Origin: Hahellaceae bacterium
GTDB taxonomy: Bacteria; Pseudomonadota; Gammaproteobacteria; Pseudomonadales; Oleiphilaceae
NCBI GenBank assembly: GCA_016744695.1
Contig: JADGDV010000010.1
Span: 62,001 to 126,000 of the forward strand
Direction of reading: 5' to 3'
Length of the DNA: 64,000 nt
Part shown: positions 46,571 through 56,406 of the stretch, piece after piece
How positions within the stretch are numbered: the first letter of the stretch is position 1
Layout of the letters: the number at the start of each line of letters is the position of its first letter
Notes under the pieces: generated by a model
Seen by the model: only the letters and a program-made list of their open reading frames with translations
Told to the model about the DNA's origin: nothing
Database searches by the model: none
Made by a program: the position numbers and the translations under genes

Positions 46571-47041
46571 ATGAAAAAAATAGTGATTATTCTGTTGGCA
46601 TTAATGTCTACAAATACCTTTGCAATAGATACGCTGGAATTCGATACAAGCGCCCAGCGAGTGCAATTCCAAGTATTAACAGAAGAGCTGCGTTGTCCTA
46701 AATGTCAGAACCAGAATATTGCCGATTCAAATGCACCTATTGCTATAGATTTGCGTAATGAAGTGCACCGTATGATTCTGGAAGGAAATAACGAAGACCA
46801 AGTGATCGATTTTATGGTTGAACGTTATGGGGACTTCGTCGTGTATAAACCAAAATTTGATACCTCCACTTATTTACTATGGCTAGGGCCTGCATTTATT
46901 GCATTTTTGGGGTTTATTATTGTATTGGTGACAGCAAGAAAAAAACGCCTGCCTGCCAGTCGAACGGCTAGCGAAAATGAACTGTCGCAAGAAGAAAAAA
47001 AGCAGTTAAATACTATTCTTTCTGAAAAAGAGAAGGTTTAA
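46571..47041 (+). CDS. ccmH: Cytochrome c maturation protein CcmH (CcmL-type)
   Basis: CcmH is a thiol reductase that presents the apocytochrome. ATG at 46571 is preferred over GTG one codon upstream, because AAGGA lies eight bases before it (156 residues). There is a signal peptide (residues 1-18), the redox motif LRCPKCQNQNIADS and a C-terminal membrane segment (about 98-116). It is followed at once by ccmI. Confidence 0.95.
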   Translation: MKKIVIILLALMSTNTFAIDTLEFDTSAQRVQFQVLTEELRCPKCQNQNIADSNAPIAIDLRNEVHRMILEGNNEDQVIDFMVERYGDFVVYKPKFDTSTYLLWLGPAFIAFLGFIIVLVTARKKRLPASRTASENELSQEEKKQLNTILSEKEKV

Positions 47042-48298
47042 ATGATCGATTTTTGGGTTTTATCCGCACTGCTTGTAGTGCTTTCATCTGGTTTTGTTCT
47101 TTATCCTTTCTTAAAACGAAAAAAGCAGGAGGCAGTGCTTGATCGTCGTTCACAAAATATCGCGGCTTTTAAGGCGCGCTTGATTGAAATAGATGCGGAA
47201 AAACAAGCAGGAACGTTATCAGACGAACAGTTCCAACAGTTAAAAACTGAGCTCGAGGCGAGTTTAATAACGGATGTTGATGGTCTAGAGCATGATACGC
47301 AATCGAATAACGCCTTGTCTTCAGCTGCGCCGTCTTCAATCCCAAAGGTTGCTGTGGGCTTAATGGTTATTTCTTTACCTTTGATTGCTTACTCTCTTTA
47401 TATGAAGTGGGGTGCTTTGGATGGTGTAGAGCAATATAGAGAGTGGGGTAATGCTGTTCCCTCTGTAGATAATGGAATGCCGCAAGGTGATATTGAAGAT
47501 TTACTGATTACGTTAAGGGAGAAGTTAGAAAAGAACCCTGACAACCCTGACGGTTGGTTTATGTTAGCTCGCTCAAGCATGAAGTTAGAAAAATATGACC
47601 AGGCATCATATGCTTTCTTGAAAATGGCTGTTCTGCTTGAAAAGCAACAAGAAGATCCTTCTGCTATATACGGTTTAGCTGCACAAGCTTTATTTTTTGC
47701 AAAGGACGCGCAAATGACCGATGAGGTTAAAGCCATACTTGATAAAGCGTTTGCTGTTAACCCTGATGAAACGAATGGCTTAGGCTTGTTAGGCATTGAT
47801 GCGTTTCAATCGGGTCGTTATGAAGAGGCAATTAAGTACTGGTCTCGTATTTTAGATGTGCAACCTGACAATCCGAGTCGTGATGCAATCGTTGCAGGTA
47901 TTAATAAGTCAAGGGCTGCTTTAGGGCTCCCCGCTCAAACTAAGGCCGTGGATGCGAGTGTACAAGTGCGGGTTGAGCTAGCCCCCTCTTTGGCCGCAAA
48001 AGTATCACCTAATGATGTATTGTTTATCGTAGCAAAAGCGGTGAATGGTTCACCTATGCCTTTAGCGGCTAGTCGGTTAACGGTTGCAGACTTACCTGTG
48101 CAGCTTACCTTGAATGACGCGATGGCAATGGGGCCTATGGCTAAAATATCATCGGCTAAAGAGGTAACTATTGTTGCTAGGGTATCTAAAAGTGGTCAGC
48201 CTGTCGCGCAAATAGGTGACTTACAAGGAATACTGTCGCCGGTTGAAGTAGGAACGGGTGTGATGGTGAACGTATTGATTAGTGAAGAAGTTAAGTAA
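47042..48298 (+). CDS. ccmI: Cytochrome c maturation TPR protein CcmI
   Basis: CcmI (CycH-like) chaperones apocytochromes for the ligase. The 418-residue protein has two membrane segments (about 3-22 and 100-117), a TPR domain (about 155-285, NPDNPDGWFMLARSSMKLEKY-type) and a C-terminal beta domain (about 300-415) typical of the longer gammaproteobacterial form. It ends the ccm operon before a strong hairpin. Confidence 0.93.
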   Translation: MIDFWVLSALLVVLSSGFVLYPFLKRKKQEAVLDRRSQNIAAFKARLIEIDAEKQAGTLSDEQFQQLKTELEASLITDVDGLEHDTQSNNALSSAAPSSIPKVAVGLMVISLPLIAYSLYMKWGALDGVEQYREWGNAVPSVDNGMPQGDIEDLLITLREKLEKNPDNPDGWFMLARSSMKLEKYDQASYAFLKMAVLLEKQQEDPSAIYGLAAQALFFAKDAQMTDEVKAILDKAFAVNPDETNGLGLLGIDAFQSGRYEEAIKYWSRILDVQPDNPSRDAIVAGINKSRAALGLPAQTKAVDASVQVRVELAPSLAAKVSPNDVLFIVAKAVNGSPMPLAASRLTVADLPVQLTLNDAMAMGPMAKISSAKEVTIVARVSKSGQPVAQIGDLQGILSPVEVGTGVMVNVLISEEVK

Positions 48299-48307
48299 AA
48301 GAGTGCT

Positions 48308-48327
48308 CCTGCGGCTAAGGCCGCAGG
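48308..48327. terminator. Hairpin between ccmI and yciK
   Basis: CCTGCGGC and GCCGCAGG form an 8-bp GC-rich stem with a TAAG loop between two converging genes. On the minus strand a TCTTTT stretch follows a few bases after the stem; on the plus strand no T-run is immediate. It likely works as a bidirectional terminator. Confidence 0.75.
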
Positions 48328-48344
48328 TAGATTGAATATAATTA

Positions 48345-49097
48345 TTATTTCTTCTTTTGGGCATCGAGTGCCTGACCAGTAATACCTGTGCTATCTTTTC
48401 CCATTAAATATAGGTAAGTCCCCATAATATCTTCAGGCAGAGGGTTATGAATAGGGTTTTCTGCAGGGTAGGCATGAGTACGCATATTGGTTCGTGTCGC
48501 ACCAGGGTTGATACTGTTGACTCTAATGTTGTGGTGTTCATCATCAAGCTCGTCTGCAAGAACCTGCATTAAGCCCTCAATGCCAAATTTTGATACGGCG
48601 TATGCTCCCCAATAAGCTTTTCCTTTTCTCCCAACGCTGGATGACGTAAAGATAACAGATGCATCATCAGATTCTCGGAGTAGAGAAATTAAAGCCTGTG
48701 TCATCAAAAACGGGGCGTTAAGATTAACCTGCATGATTTGTAACCATGTATCTGCATCATATTGGTCAATTGGGGTAATCGACCCTAAGAGTGCCGCATT
48801 ATGAAGAATACCGTCTAATCGGCCAAATTCCTTTTCAATGGTTGCAGCCATATCATCATAATCTTTAGCGACGGCGCCTTCGAGGTTCATAGGGTAAATC
48901 GCGGGTTGAGCACTGCCAGCGGACTCTATTTCATCGTATACATCTTCTAATTTCTTGATGGTTCGCCCAAGCAGAATAACCGTTGCTCCATGAGCAGAAA
49001 ATGACAATGCAGCGGCACGGCCTATACCTGCACCTGCACCCGTAACGAGAATAACCTTACCTTCTAATAGATCTTTTGGCGCTTGGTAGTTTTGCAT
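48345..49097 (-). CDS. yciK: YciK-type short-chain dehydrogenase
   Basis: A 250-residue NAD(P)-dependent SDR with TGAGAGIGRAAA, NAALLG (the NNAG-type motif) and the YAVSK active site. Its sequence and place after mupP and ubiG match the YciK family of unknown substrate in Pseudomonas. The start has AAGGGG a few bases before it on the minus strand. Confidence 0.88.
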   Translation of the reverse strand: MQNYQAPKDLLEGKVILVTGAGAGIGRAAALSFSAHGATVILLGRTIKKLEDVYDEIESAGSAQPAIYPMNLEGAVAKDYDDMAATIEKEFGRLDGILHNAALLGSITPIDQYDADTWLQIMQVNLNAPFLMTQALISLLRESDDASVIFTSSSVGRKGKAYWGAYAVSKFGIEGLMQVLADELDDEHHNIRVNSINPGATRTNMRTHAYPAENPIHNPLPEDIMGTYLYLMGKDSTGITGQALDAQKKK

Positions 49098-49138
49098 ATT
49101 AATCCCCTTATTTCTTAACCGTATTCTTTAAACTATTT

Positions 49139-49810
49139 TTAAGATAACGCTTTTAACCATTCAGTTAACTCATTGCCATGATCAATGACAAAGTCAGCCT
49201 TCCAGTCTGCTATTCGTTCGGGCTTATCAATATATCCATATCGCGCAGCAATGGTTGTCATTCCTGCTTGTTGACCAGCCTCTATATCTCTAATGTGGTC
49301 ACCTACATAAATGGTTCTATCTGGAGCGCAGGAGATTCTTTCGCAAGCCAAGAACAGAGGTTCTGGATCTGGCTTTCGTTTGCTCACGTCATCAGGGCAA
49401 ATTGTGACACTGCATCGTTCAGAAAGTTGAAGCTTATCTAACAGCGGTAAAGTAAACCGTGAGGGTTTGTTGGTTACAATTCCCCAAGGGATAGATTGAT
49501 GCTCAAGCTCTTTTAAGAATAGATCAATACCTGGGAAGAAGACGGTTTCGTCAGCAATAGACTGCTCATAAAGTTCCAATAGTTCACTGTGCCTACTGGT
49601 AAAGTATTCATCACCTTCATCTAATCCAAAGGCTAGGTTGATGAGTGCTTTGGCTCCGTTTGATACTGTTTCCCTTATGCGCTCTGGGTCGGCACTTTCC
49701 ATATTGTGAAGGCGTAGCTGCTGATTAACGACACGAACAAAATCGGGGGCGGTATCAAGCAGCGTGCCATCGAGGTCAAACAAAACAGCTTCAGGCTTAT
49801 AACTTAACAC
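49139..49810 (-). CDS. mupP: N-acetylmuramate 6-phosphate phosphatase MupP (HAD family)
   Basis: A 223-residue HAD hydrolase with DLDGTLLDT (the nucleophile and acid Asp pair), TNKPSRF, KRKPDPEP and VGDHIRDIEAG. Annotated often as phosphoglycolate phosphatase (Gph), but in Pseudomonas the gene in this ubiG-mupP-yciK order encodes MupP, which works in peptidoglycan recycling. Substrate assignment rests on this gene order and overall similarity. Confidence 0.82.
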   Translation of the reverse strand: MLSYKPEAVLFDLDGTLLDTAPDFVRVVNQQLRLHNMESADPERIRETVSNGAKALINLAFGLDEGDEYFTSRHSELLELYEQSIADETVFFPGIDLFLKELEHQSIPWGIVTNKPSRFTLPLLDKLQLSERCSVTICPDDVSKRKPDPEPLFLACERISCAPDRTIYVGDHIRDIEAGQQAGMTTIAARYGYIDKPERIADWKADFVIDHGNELTEWLKALS

Positions 49811-49823
49811 GTAATTTTCTCGC

Positions 49824-50537
49824 TTATTCAGGTTTTACTGCATACATAAGGTAATTCACATCAACATCGTGCCCAAGCTTATAACGCTTGGTCAATGGGT
49901 TAAATGTCATGCCTGTAATATCTTTGAGTTCAAATCCTGCCGATCGTACATAGCTAGCAAGCTCAGAAGGGCGGATGAATTTTTTGAATTCATGGGTACC
50001 TTTAGGCATCATTTTAAGAATATGTTCTGCACCCACAATGGCAAATAAAAATGATTTTGGGTTTCGGTTAAGGGTTGATAAAAATAACTGTCCCCCTGGT
50101 TTTAATAGGTCGAAACAAGCCTTAATAACCGATGCGGGTTCTGGAACATGTTCTAGCATTTCAAGACAGCTGACTACATCGTAGCTACCAGGTTCTTGAC
50201 TTGCCAGCTCTTCTACAAGGATTTTTCTGTATTCAACTTTAACGCCGGATTCTAAGCCATGAAGTTTAGCAACAGAGAGAGGTGCCTCCCCCATATCTAT
50301 ACCCGTTACATGGGCTCCGCGTTGAGATAAACCTTCAGATAAAATTCCACCGCCACAGCCAACATCAAGCACTTTTTTGCCTGGTAGGTTTGCTCTTTCA
50401 TCAATATAGTTAACTCTGAGCGGGTTAATATCATGAAGTGGCTTGAATTCACTTTCTTTATCCCACCAACGACTGGCTAATGCTTCAAATTTAGCGATTT
50501 CTTGGCTATCTACATTCTTGTATGCGGGGTTAGTCAT
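49824..50537 (-). CDS. ubiG: Ubiquinone biosynthesis O-methyltransferase UbiG
   Basis: UbiG performs the two O-methylation steps of ubiquinone synthesis with S-adenosylmethionine. The 237-residue protein has the SAM motif [24 protein letters not shown] and [10 protein letters not shown]. It lies six bases after mtaD on the same strand. Confidence 0.96.
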   Translation of the reverse strand: MTNPAYKNVDSQEIAKFEALASRWWDKESEFKPLHDINPLRVNYIDERANLPGKKVLDVGCGGGILSEGLSQRGAHVTGIDMGEAPLSVAKLHGLESGVKVEYRKILVEELASQEPGSYDVVSCLEMLEHVPEPASVIKACFDLLKPGGQLFLSTLNRNPKSFLFAIVGAEHILKMMPKGTHEFKKFIRPSELASYVRSAGFELKDITGMTFNPLTKRYKLGHDVDVNYLMYAVKPE

Positions 50538-50543
50538 TAATTT

Positions 50544-51887
50544 TTAACCTTTATTTTCCGAATCTGACGCTTTAATTTTTTCAGCCCAGTTATGAACTCG
50601 TTCTGAGAGGTGTAGTGTATCTATCATTGTTAACTGGCGGTCTTTCATATGAATGCTACCACCAATCCAGCTATGTGTGACCTGGTGACTATTGGTCGCA
50701 TAGACAATATGCGAGGGGGCATCGTAAACAGGTTGGCAATCAAGAAAACCAAGATCAATAGCAATAATATCAGCCCATTTACCTTTTTCAAGTGACCCTA
50801 TTTTCTCTTCAAGCCCCATGGCTTTTGCACCATTAATAGTAGCCATTTCTATGGCTTCATGAGCATTAACTGCAGATGCATTACCTGATACCGCTTTTGC
50901 AATCAGTGCTGCTGTTTTTATCTCACCAAGCATATCAAGGTCATTATTACTGGCCGCTCCATCGGTGCCTAATGATACATTAATACCGGCTTTAAGCATT
51001 TTATCTACGGGAGAGAAACCACTGGCTAGCTTCAAGTTAGACTCAGGGCAATGTATTACATGAACACCGTTGCGAGCAAGTAACTCAAGGTCTTGATCAT
51101 TTATCTGAGTCATATGAACGCATTGCAAGGCGGGTGAAAGTAAGCCTAAATCAGCTAAGCGCTGAAGTGGACGTACACCGAATTTATCAATAGATTCTTG
51201 AACTTCAAATTCAGTTTCATGTAAATGAATTTGTACTTGAGCGTTGAGCTGCTCCGAAAGCATTGCGACTTGTTTTAATGGCTCATCAGACACGGTATAA
51301 GGCGCATGAGGCCCAAATGCGACAGAAACATAGTCACAATTTTTATACTGGTCGAACAGCTCTAGCCCTTTATGAATGTATTCTTCTGCGTTGTTAGCCC
51401 AGGCGGTGGGGAAATCGATAACAGGGAAGCAAATTTGTGTACGTATTTTATGATCAACAGCGACTTTTGCACTAATATTCGGAAAAAAGTACATATCACT
51501 ATAACAGGTTGTACCACTTCTTATCATTTCGGCTATAGCGAGTAGTGTGCCATCAGCAACGAATGCTTCATCTACCCACTTATCTTCTGCTGGCCAGATG
51601 TGGTCATTCAGCCACTCCATTAATGGAAGATCATCGGCCAAGCCCCGAAATAAAGTCATTGCACTGTGTCCATGGGCGTTGATCAGACCTGGCAAAAGGG
51701 CATGATTTTCAAGGCTGTATTCTTCTTTTGCTGTGTATTTAGCGGTCACTTCGTCAGAAGGTAGAATTTCAATGATCTGTTGTCCTGAAATAACCACACT
51801 GTGATTCTCTAGAACACAGTTTTTAGGTACTACAGGAATGACCCAGCGAGCATGTATTATAGTATTTACGGATTGATTAGCAGACAT
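50544..51887 (-). CDS. mtaD: 5-methylthioadenosine/S-adenosylhomocysteine deaminase MtaD
   Basis: An amidohydrolase of 447 residues. The metal-binding HGHS (the first HxH), the HLHET segment and the SLGTDGAASNNDLDM motif with the catalytic Asp are present. An upstream in-frame TTG is less likely than the ATG at 51887. In Pseudomonas the orthologue deaminates methylthioadenosine to methylthioinosine; MtnA divergent to it uses the next phosphorolysis product. Confidence 0.88.
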   Translation of the reverse strand: MSANQSVNTIIHARWVIPVVPKNCVLENHSVVISGQQIIEILPSDEVTAKYTAKEEYSLENHALLPGLINAHGHSAMTLFRGLADDLPLMEWLNDHIWPAEDKWVDEAFVADGTLLAIAEMIRSGTTCYSDMYFFPNISAKVAVDHKIRTQICFPVIDFPTAWANNAEEYIHKGLELFDQYKNCDYVSVAFGPHAPYTVSDEPLKQVAMLSEQLNAQVQIHLHETEFEVQESIDKFGVRPLQRLADLGLLSPALQCVHMTQINDQDLELLARNGVHVIHCPESNLKLASGFSPVDKMLKAGINVSLGTDGAASNNDLDMLGEIKTAALIAKAVSGNASAVNAHEAIEMATINGAKAMGLEEKIGSLEKGKWADIIAIDLGFLDCQPVYDAPSHIVYATNSHQVTHSWIGGSIHMKDRQLTMIDTLHLSERVHNWAEKIKASDSENKG

Positions 51888-52062
51888 AAAATCCAAACGA
51901 ATTAGCTAGTTATATTTAGACAAAGTATACCCTTAAAGATTCCACCTGTCTTATGGGTTTAAGCGAGATTTTAAAAGTCGCTATGATTAATTCTGTGTTT
52001 CTATAAAATAGCCCCTATTAGTACGACTTTTGTATGCAATTACCCTAAAAATGAGATGTTGA

Positions 52063-53112
52063 ATGAAAAGCCAAGTTGAAGCCATTAAGTGGGAAGACGA
52101 TCGATTAAGCTTATTAGATCAGCGTGTGTTACCAGAGCGAGTACTTTACCTTGAATACACTCACTCAGGTGACGTAGCACTAGCGATTACTGATATGGTT
52201 GTTCGAGGGGCGCCTGCGATTGGTGTTACCGCAGCATATGGTGTGGTTTTAGCGGGTCGAGTGGCATTTGAAATTGCGAATAAAGAATGGAAGCAATACA
52301 TTAGCGCGGCGATAGACGAATTAGCTAAATCCAGGCCTACAGCCGTTAATTTATTTTGGGCTATTGACCGAATGAAGGACTTAATGGCCAAGCTGAGTGA
52401 TACTGAAAATCCTACTCAAGCTTTATTAGATGAAGCCATTGCGATTCATAAGGAAGATATTGCCGCCAATAAAGCGATGGGGAAGCTTGGCTTCGAATTG
52501 ATGGCTGCAAGTGCTGATCAGCCTTTTGCTGTAATCACTCATTGTAATACCGGATCACTTGCAACGGGAGGTTTTGGTACCGCTTTAGGTGTTATTAGGC
52601 ATGCATGGAATGATAAGCTGATAAGTCATGTTCATGCGGATGAAACACGGCCATGGCTGCAAGGTTCTCGCTTAACGGCTTGGGAGCTTGAGCAGGATGG
52701 CATCGATGTGACCCTAAATGTAGACTCTGCGGCGGCGCATATTATGAAGCAGGGGCAGGTGAAGTGGGTGATTGTAGGGGCGGATCGAATCACGGCTAAT
52801 GGTGATGCAGCTAATAAAATTGGTACTTATAGTCTTGCGGTCTTAGCTAAATTCCATGGTATAAAATTTATGGTGGTAGCGCCTTCTACTACAGTTGATA
52901 TGTCGCTTCCGACGGGAGACCTAATACCCATAGAGCAACGAACAGGTACTGAGGTTACGTCTATTAAAGGTTACCAACTTGCACCTGAAACGGTAGAAGC
53001 GTTTAATCCAGTATTTGATGTGACACCCGCTGAGTTGATCGATGCCATCGTGACGGAGAAGGGGGTTGTTGAAAACCCTACGACCGAAAAAATGAAGGCT
53101 TTATTAGGTTAA
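52063..53112 (+). CDS. mtnA: Methylthioribose-1-phosphate isomerase MtnA
   Basis: MtnA converts methylthioribose-1-phosphate to methylthioribulose-1-phosphate in methionine salvage. The 349-residue protein has [14 protein letters not shown], the catalytic Cys in [11 protein letters not shown] and the Asp in [11 protein letters not shown]. It is transcribed away from mtaD, suggesting shared control by the 175-base gap, where no clear operator was found. Confidence 0.96.
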   Translation: MKSQVEAIKWEDDRLSLLDQRVLPERVLYLEYTHSGDVALAITDMVVRGAPAIGVTAAYGVVLAGRVAFEIANKEWKQYISAAIDELAKSRPTAVNLFWAIDRMKDLMAKLSDTENPTQALLDEAIAIHKEDIAANKAMGKLGFELMAASADQPFAVITHCNTGSLATGGFGTALGVIRHAWNDKLISHVHADETRPWLQGSRLTAWELEQDGIDVTLNVDSAAAHIMKQGQVKWVIVGADRITANGDAANKIGTYSLAVLAKFHGIKFMVVAPSTTVDMSLPTGDLIPIEQRTGTEVTSIKGYQLAPETVEAFNPVFDVTPAELIDAIVTEKGVVENPTTEKMKALLG

Positions 53113-53163
53113 ATATAAAATACCTTACAGGGTTAAACATAAATTGAAGAGAACTTGTTAAAA

Positions 53164-54963
53164 ATGATGCAGGAAGCATACAGAATATTAGAATCCGTAT
53201 TCGGGTACACCGCATTTCGATCGCCACAGGATGAGGTGATTGGTGCGATACTAGAGGGAAAAGATGCCTTTGTTTTAATGCCAACAGGTGGCGGTAAATC
53301 GCTCTGTTTTCAAATACCCGCTTTGGTAAGACCAGGGGTAGGTATTGTTATTTCTCCCTTGATTGCGCTCATGCAAGATCAGGTTTCAGCGATGTGCCAG
53401 GCTGGTGTAAAGGCGGCTTGCATGAACTCTTCTATGCCACCAGGCCATAACTATGAGGTTGAAAATCAGGCACGAAGGGGTGAGTTAGACCTTATTTATA
53501 TTGCTCCTGAACGGTTGGCACTTAACCAAACCATTGAATGGCTGGGCCAATGTGATGTTTCTTTATTTGCTATTGATGAGGCTCACTGTGTTTCTCAGTG
53601 GGGGCATGATTTCCGGTCAGACTACTTACAATTAAGCTTGTTGCATGAGCGTTTCCCTAATGTTCCTAGAGTGGCTTTAACGGCAACTGCAGATGCAAAA
53701 ACTCGTGAAGAGATTATTTCGCGTTTAGGCTTGGAGCAGGCATCTGTCTTTGTCTCAGGCTTTGATCGCCCAAACATTCAATATCGCATTACTCAAAAGC
53801 AGAATGCTCGTCAGCAATTATTGAGTTTTATCAATTCAGAACATGCATCTGATGCGGGTGTGGTTTATTGTCTCTCACGTAAAAAAGTAGATGCTACGGC
53901 AAAGTGGTTAAGTGAGCAGGGAATAAAAGCGTACCCTTATCATGCGGGGTTAAGTAAGGATGTTCGATACCAGAATCAAGCGCGTTTTTTAAAAGAAGAA
54001 AGTATTGTGATTGTTGCTACGATTGCATTTGGTATGGGGATTGACAAACCTGATGTGCGATTTGTAGCGCACTTGGACTTACCCAAAAATATTGAAGCTT
54101 ATTATCAAGAGACTGGAAGGGCAGGACGTGATGGCCTGCCTTCTACTGCCTGGATGGTTTATGGCTTAGAAGATGTTATTAAGTTGAAGCAGATGATGGC
54201 AGGATCAGAGGCCAACGAGCAATTTAAGCGCATAGAGCAGCGCAAGCTTGACTCTATGTTGGGGCTTGCAGAAATTACCAGTTGTAGAAGACAAACAATA
54301 ATGAACTATTTCGGGGATGATATGCCCGAACCTTGCGGTAATTGCGATAATTGTTTAAACCCTGCTAAAACATGGGATGGTACCGAGGCCGCAAGAAAAG
54401 CGTTAAGTTGCGTTTATAGAACAGATCAGCGTTTTGGTGTTGTGCACTTAATTAGTGTGCTGCGTGGAAAATTAACTGAAAAAATAACACAGTTTAATCA
54501 CCAGAATGTATCGACTTTTGGTATTGGTAGTGACTTGAGTGAGTCGCAATGGCGTTCAGTTTACCGTCAGTTGGTAGCAAGAGGTTACCTGAGTGTTAAT
54601 TTTGATTATGGGCAAGTGTACTTAGCCGATAAATGCCGAGCTTTACTTCGAGGAGATGAAACGATTGAATTGAGACTTGATGCGGACAAGGGGAAGCAAA
54701 AAACAGCTTCGTCAGGTAAAGCAAAGTTTACTCCGGTGAAAGATGAAGATATTGACTTATGGGAAGCCCTAAGGGCTTGCCGTAAACGCTTGGCGGATGA
54801 CCAAGGTGTACCCCCGTTTGTCATTTTTCATGATGCTACACTTAAGGAGATGATTGAGAGTAAACCTGATGGCTTACAGGCATTTTCAACCTTAAGTGGC
54901 GTGGGGCAAAAGAAGCTGGATAAATACGGTAGTGAGTTTCTTTTGGTGTTAGCTGAATATTGA
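53164..54963 (+). CDS. recQ: ATP-dependent DNA helicase RecQ
   Basis: A 599-residue RecQ. ATG at 53164 is preferred over an upstream TTG. Domains: helicase with Walker A PTGGGKS, DEAH in AIDEAHCVSQWGHDF, motif VI QETGRAGRDGLPS; the zinc-binding Cys cluster (CRRQTIMNYF ... CGNCDNC); a winged helix; and an HRDC domain at the end (about 525-595). The length is typical. Unrelated to neighbours, it precedes rmuC. Confidence 0.96.
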   Translation: MMQEAYRILESVFGYTAFRSPQDEVIGAILEGKDAFVLMPTGGGKSLCFQIPALVRPGVGIVISPLIALMQDQVSAMCQAGVKAACMNSSMPPGHNYEVENQARRGELDLIYIAPERLALNQTIEWLGQCDVSLFAIDEAHCVSQWGHDFRSDYLQLSLLHERFPNVPRVALTATADAKTREEIISRLGLEQASVFVSGFDRPNIQYRITQKQNARQQLLSFINSEHASDAGVVYCLSRKKVDATAKWLSEQGIKAYPYHAGLSKDVRYQNQARFLKEESIVIVATIAFGMGIDKPDVRFVAHLDLPKNIEAYYQETGRAGRDGLPSTAWMVYGLEDVIKLKQMMAGSEANEQFKRIEQRKLDSMLGLAEITSCRRQTIMNYFGDDMPEPCGNCDNCLNPAKTWDGTEAARKALSCVYRTDQRFGVVHLISVLRGKLTEKITQFNHQNVSTFGIGSDLSESQWRSVYRQLVARGYLSVNFDYGQVYLADKCRALLRGDETIELRLDADKGKQKTASSGKAKFTPVKDEDIDLWEALRACRKRLADDQGVPPFVIFHDATLKEMIESKPDGLQAFSTLSGVGQKKLDKYGSEFLLVLAEY

Positions 54964-54986
54964 AATTTGAATAAATAGGGCATTTT

Positions 54987-56303
54987 ATGGACTGGTATTT
55001 ACTATCAGCAGGTTTGGTCATCGCGTTACTTTTTCTATTAATAGGCCTAATTTTAGGCCGAAGCTTGGCTCGTTCTGAGTTTAATGTTCGTGAAACCGAG
55101 CTAAAAAGCCAGCTAAGTTTGAAAGATCATCAGCTCACGCAAGCAGAAACCATGTATGTGGAGTTGAATGAGCAGGAGCGCCAGCATACGGCAGAAAAAA
55201 TCAGTCTATTAGAAGGTAATAAAACTCAGTTAAAGCAGGAGTTTGAAAACCTTGCGCATAAAATATTTCAAGAAAAACAGAAACACTTTTCTGATCAAAG
55301 TAAGCAAGGGTTAGATGCTTTACTTAACCCCTTTAAAGAACAGCTAAATGGCTTCCGTCAAAAAATTGATGAAGTTTATGTTAATGAGGCGAAAGAACGT
55401 GCCTCTTTAAAAACACAGATAGATACACTTCATAAACTAAATCAGCGTATTACTGATGAAGCATCTAATCTGACTCAAGCGTTAAAGGGTGATAAAAAAC
55501 TGCAAGGTAACTGGGGGGAAATTCAAGTAGAAATGATCCTTGAACAGTCTGGCTTGAAGAAAGGACGAGAGTTTGAACGTGAGCCCAATTTTAAAGATGA
55601 TGATTTAAAAAATAAGCGTCCTGATTTTATAATTCACTTGCCTGAGAATAAACATCTTATTATTGATAGTAAGGTGTCTCTGATTGACTATGTCCGTTAT
55701 ATTGAAGCAGACACCGAAGATATGAAAGAAAGTGCAATGAAAGCCTATGTGCAGTGCATTAGAAATCATATAAAAGGGCTGAGCGAAAAAGGCTATCCAA
55801 AACTAAATGGTATTAACTCACCTGATTTTGTGTTTATGTTCTTGCCTGTAGAGCCCGCGTTTATTGCGGCATTCGATTATGATCAGAAATTGTTTAACGA
55901 TGCCTTTGATAGTCGTATTGTGGTGGTAACGCCCACCACACTGTTGGCAACACTTAGAACTGTTGCAAGTCTTTGGTCCATTGAACGACAAAATCAAAGT
56001 GCTCAAAAACTGGCTGATCAGGCTGGAAAAGTATATGACAAATTGCGAATTTTTATTGATAAAATGGAAAAACTCGGTGGTCAGCTAAATACGGCAAACA
56101 TCACGTACCATGATGCTTGGGATTCATTAAAAGAGGGACGTGGAAATCTTGTGAGTCAGGCTCAGCAATTTCTTGATCTTGGTGTGAGGGTAAAAAAAGA
56201 ATTACCATCATCAGTGCTTGAATCAGTAAAAGTTGAACCCGTAGATGATGAAACTGAAAATATAGATATAATAGATGGTGTTGAACTTACTGACACAGAA
56301 TGA
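54987..56303 (+). CDS. rmuC: DNA recombination protein RmuC
   Basis: A 438-residue RmuC-family protein: one N-terminal membrane segment (about 4-24), a coiled-coil region (about 35-160) and the RmuC nuclease-like domain (about 170-370, with NWGEIQVEMILEQSGL and the acidic IIDSKVSL motif). It limits inversion at short inverted repeats in Escherichia coli. It lies 23 bases after recQ, likely co-transcribed. Confidence 0.93.
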   Translation: MDWYLLSAGLVIALLFLLIGLILGRSLARSEFNVRETELKSQLSLKDHQLTQAETMYVELNEQERQHTAEKISLLEGNKTQLKQEFENLAHKIFQEKQKHFSDQSKQGLDALLNPFKEQLNGFRQKIDEVYVNEAKERASLKTQIDTLHKLNQRITDEASNLTQALKGDKKLQGNWGEIQVEMILEQSGLKKGREFEREPNFKDDDLKNKRPDFIIHLPENKHLIIDSKVSLIDYVRYIEADTEDMKESAMKAYVQCIRNHIKGLSEKGYPKLNGINSPDFVFMFLPVEPAFIAAFDYDQKLFNDAFDSRIVVVTPTTLLATLRTVASLWSIERQNQSAQKLADQAGKVYDKLRIFIDKMEKLGGQLNTANITYHDAWDSLKEGRGNLVSQAQQFLDLGVRVKKELPSSVLESVKVEPVDDETENIDIIDGVELTDTE

Positions 56304-56406
56304 CAAATGTCAGCAAGCCTTGGGTGATGGTCTACAATTAAATAGGCTATTGCTTAAACCCACAGAAATTGCCAAATAAAATACTAAAGACAAGCACCCA
56401 GGAATT

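Noticed and set aside
51962-51982. AGCGA...TCGCT inverted repeat between mtaD and mtnA, considered as operator or riboswitch stem.
   Set aside because: Only five base pairs and no further structure or known consensus.
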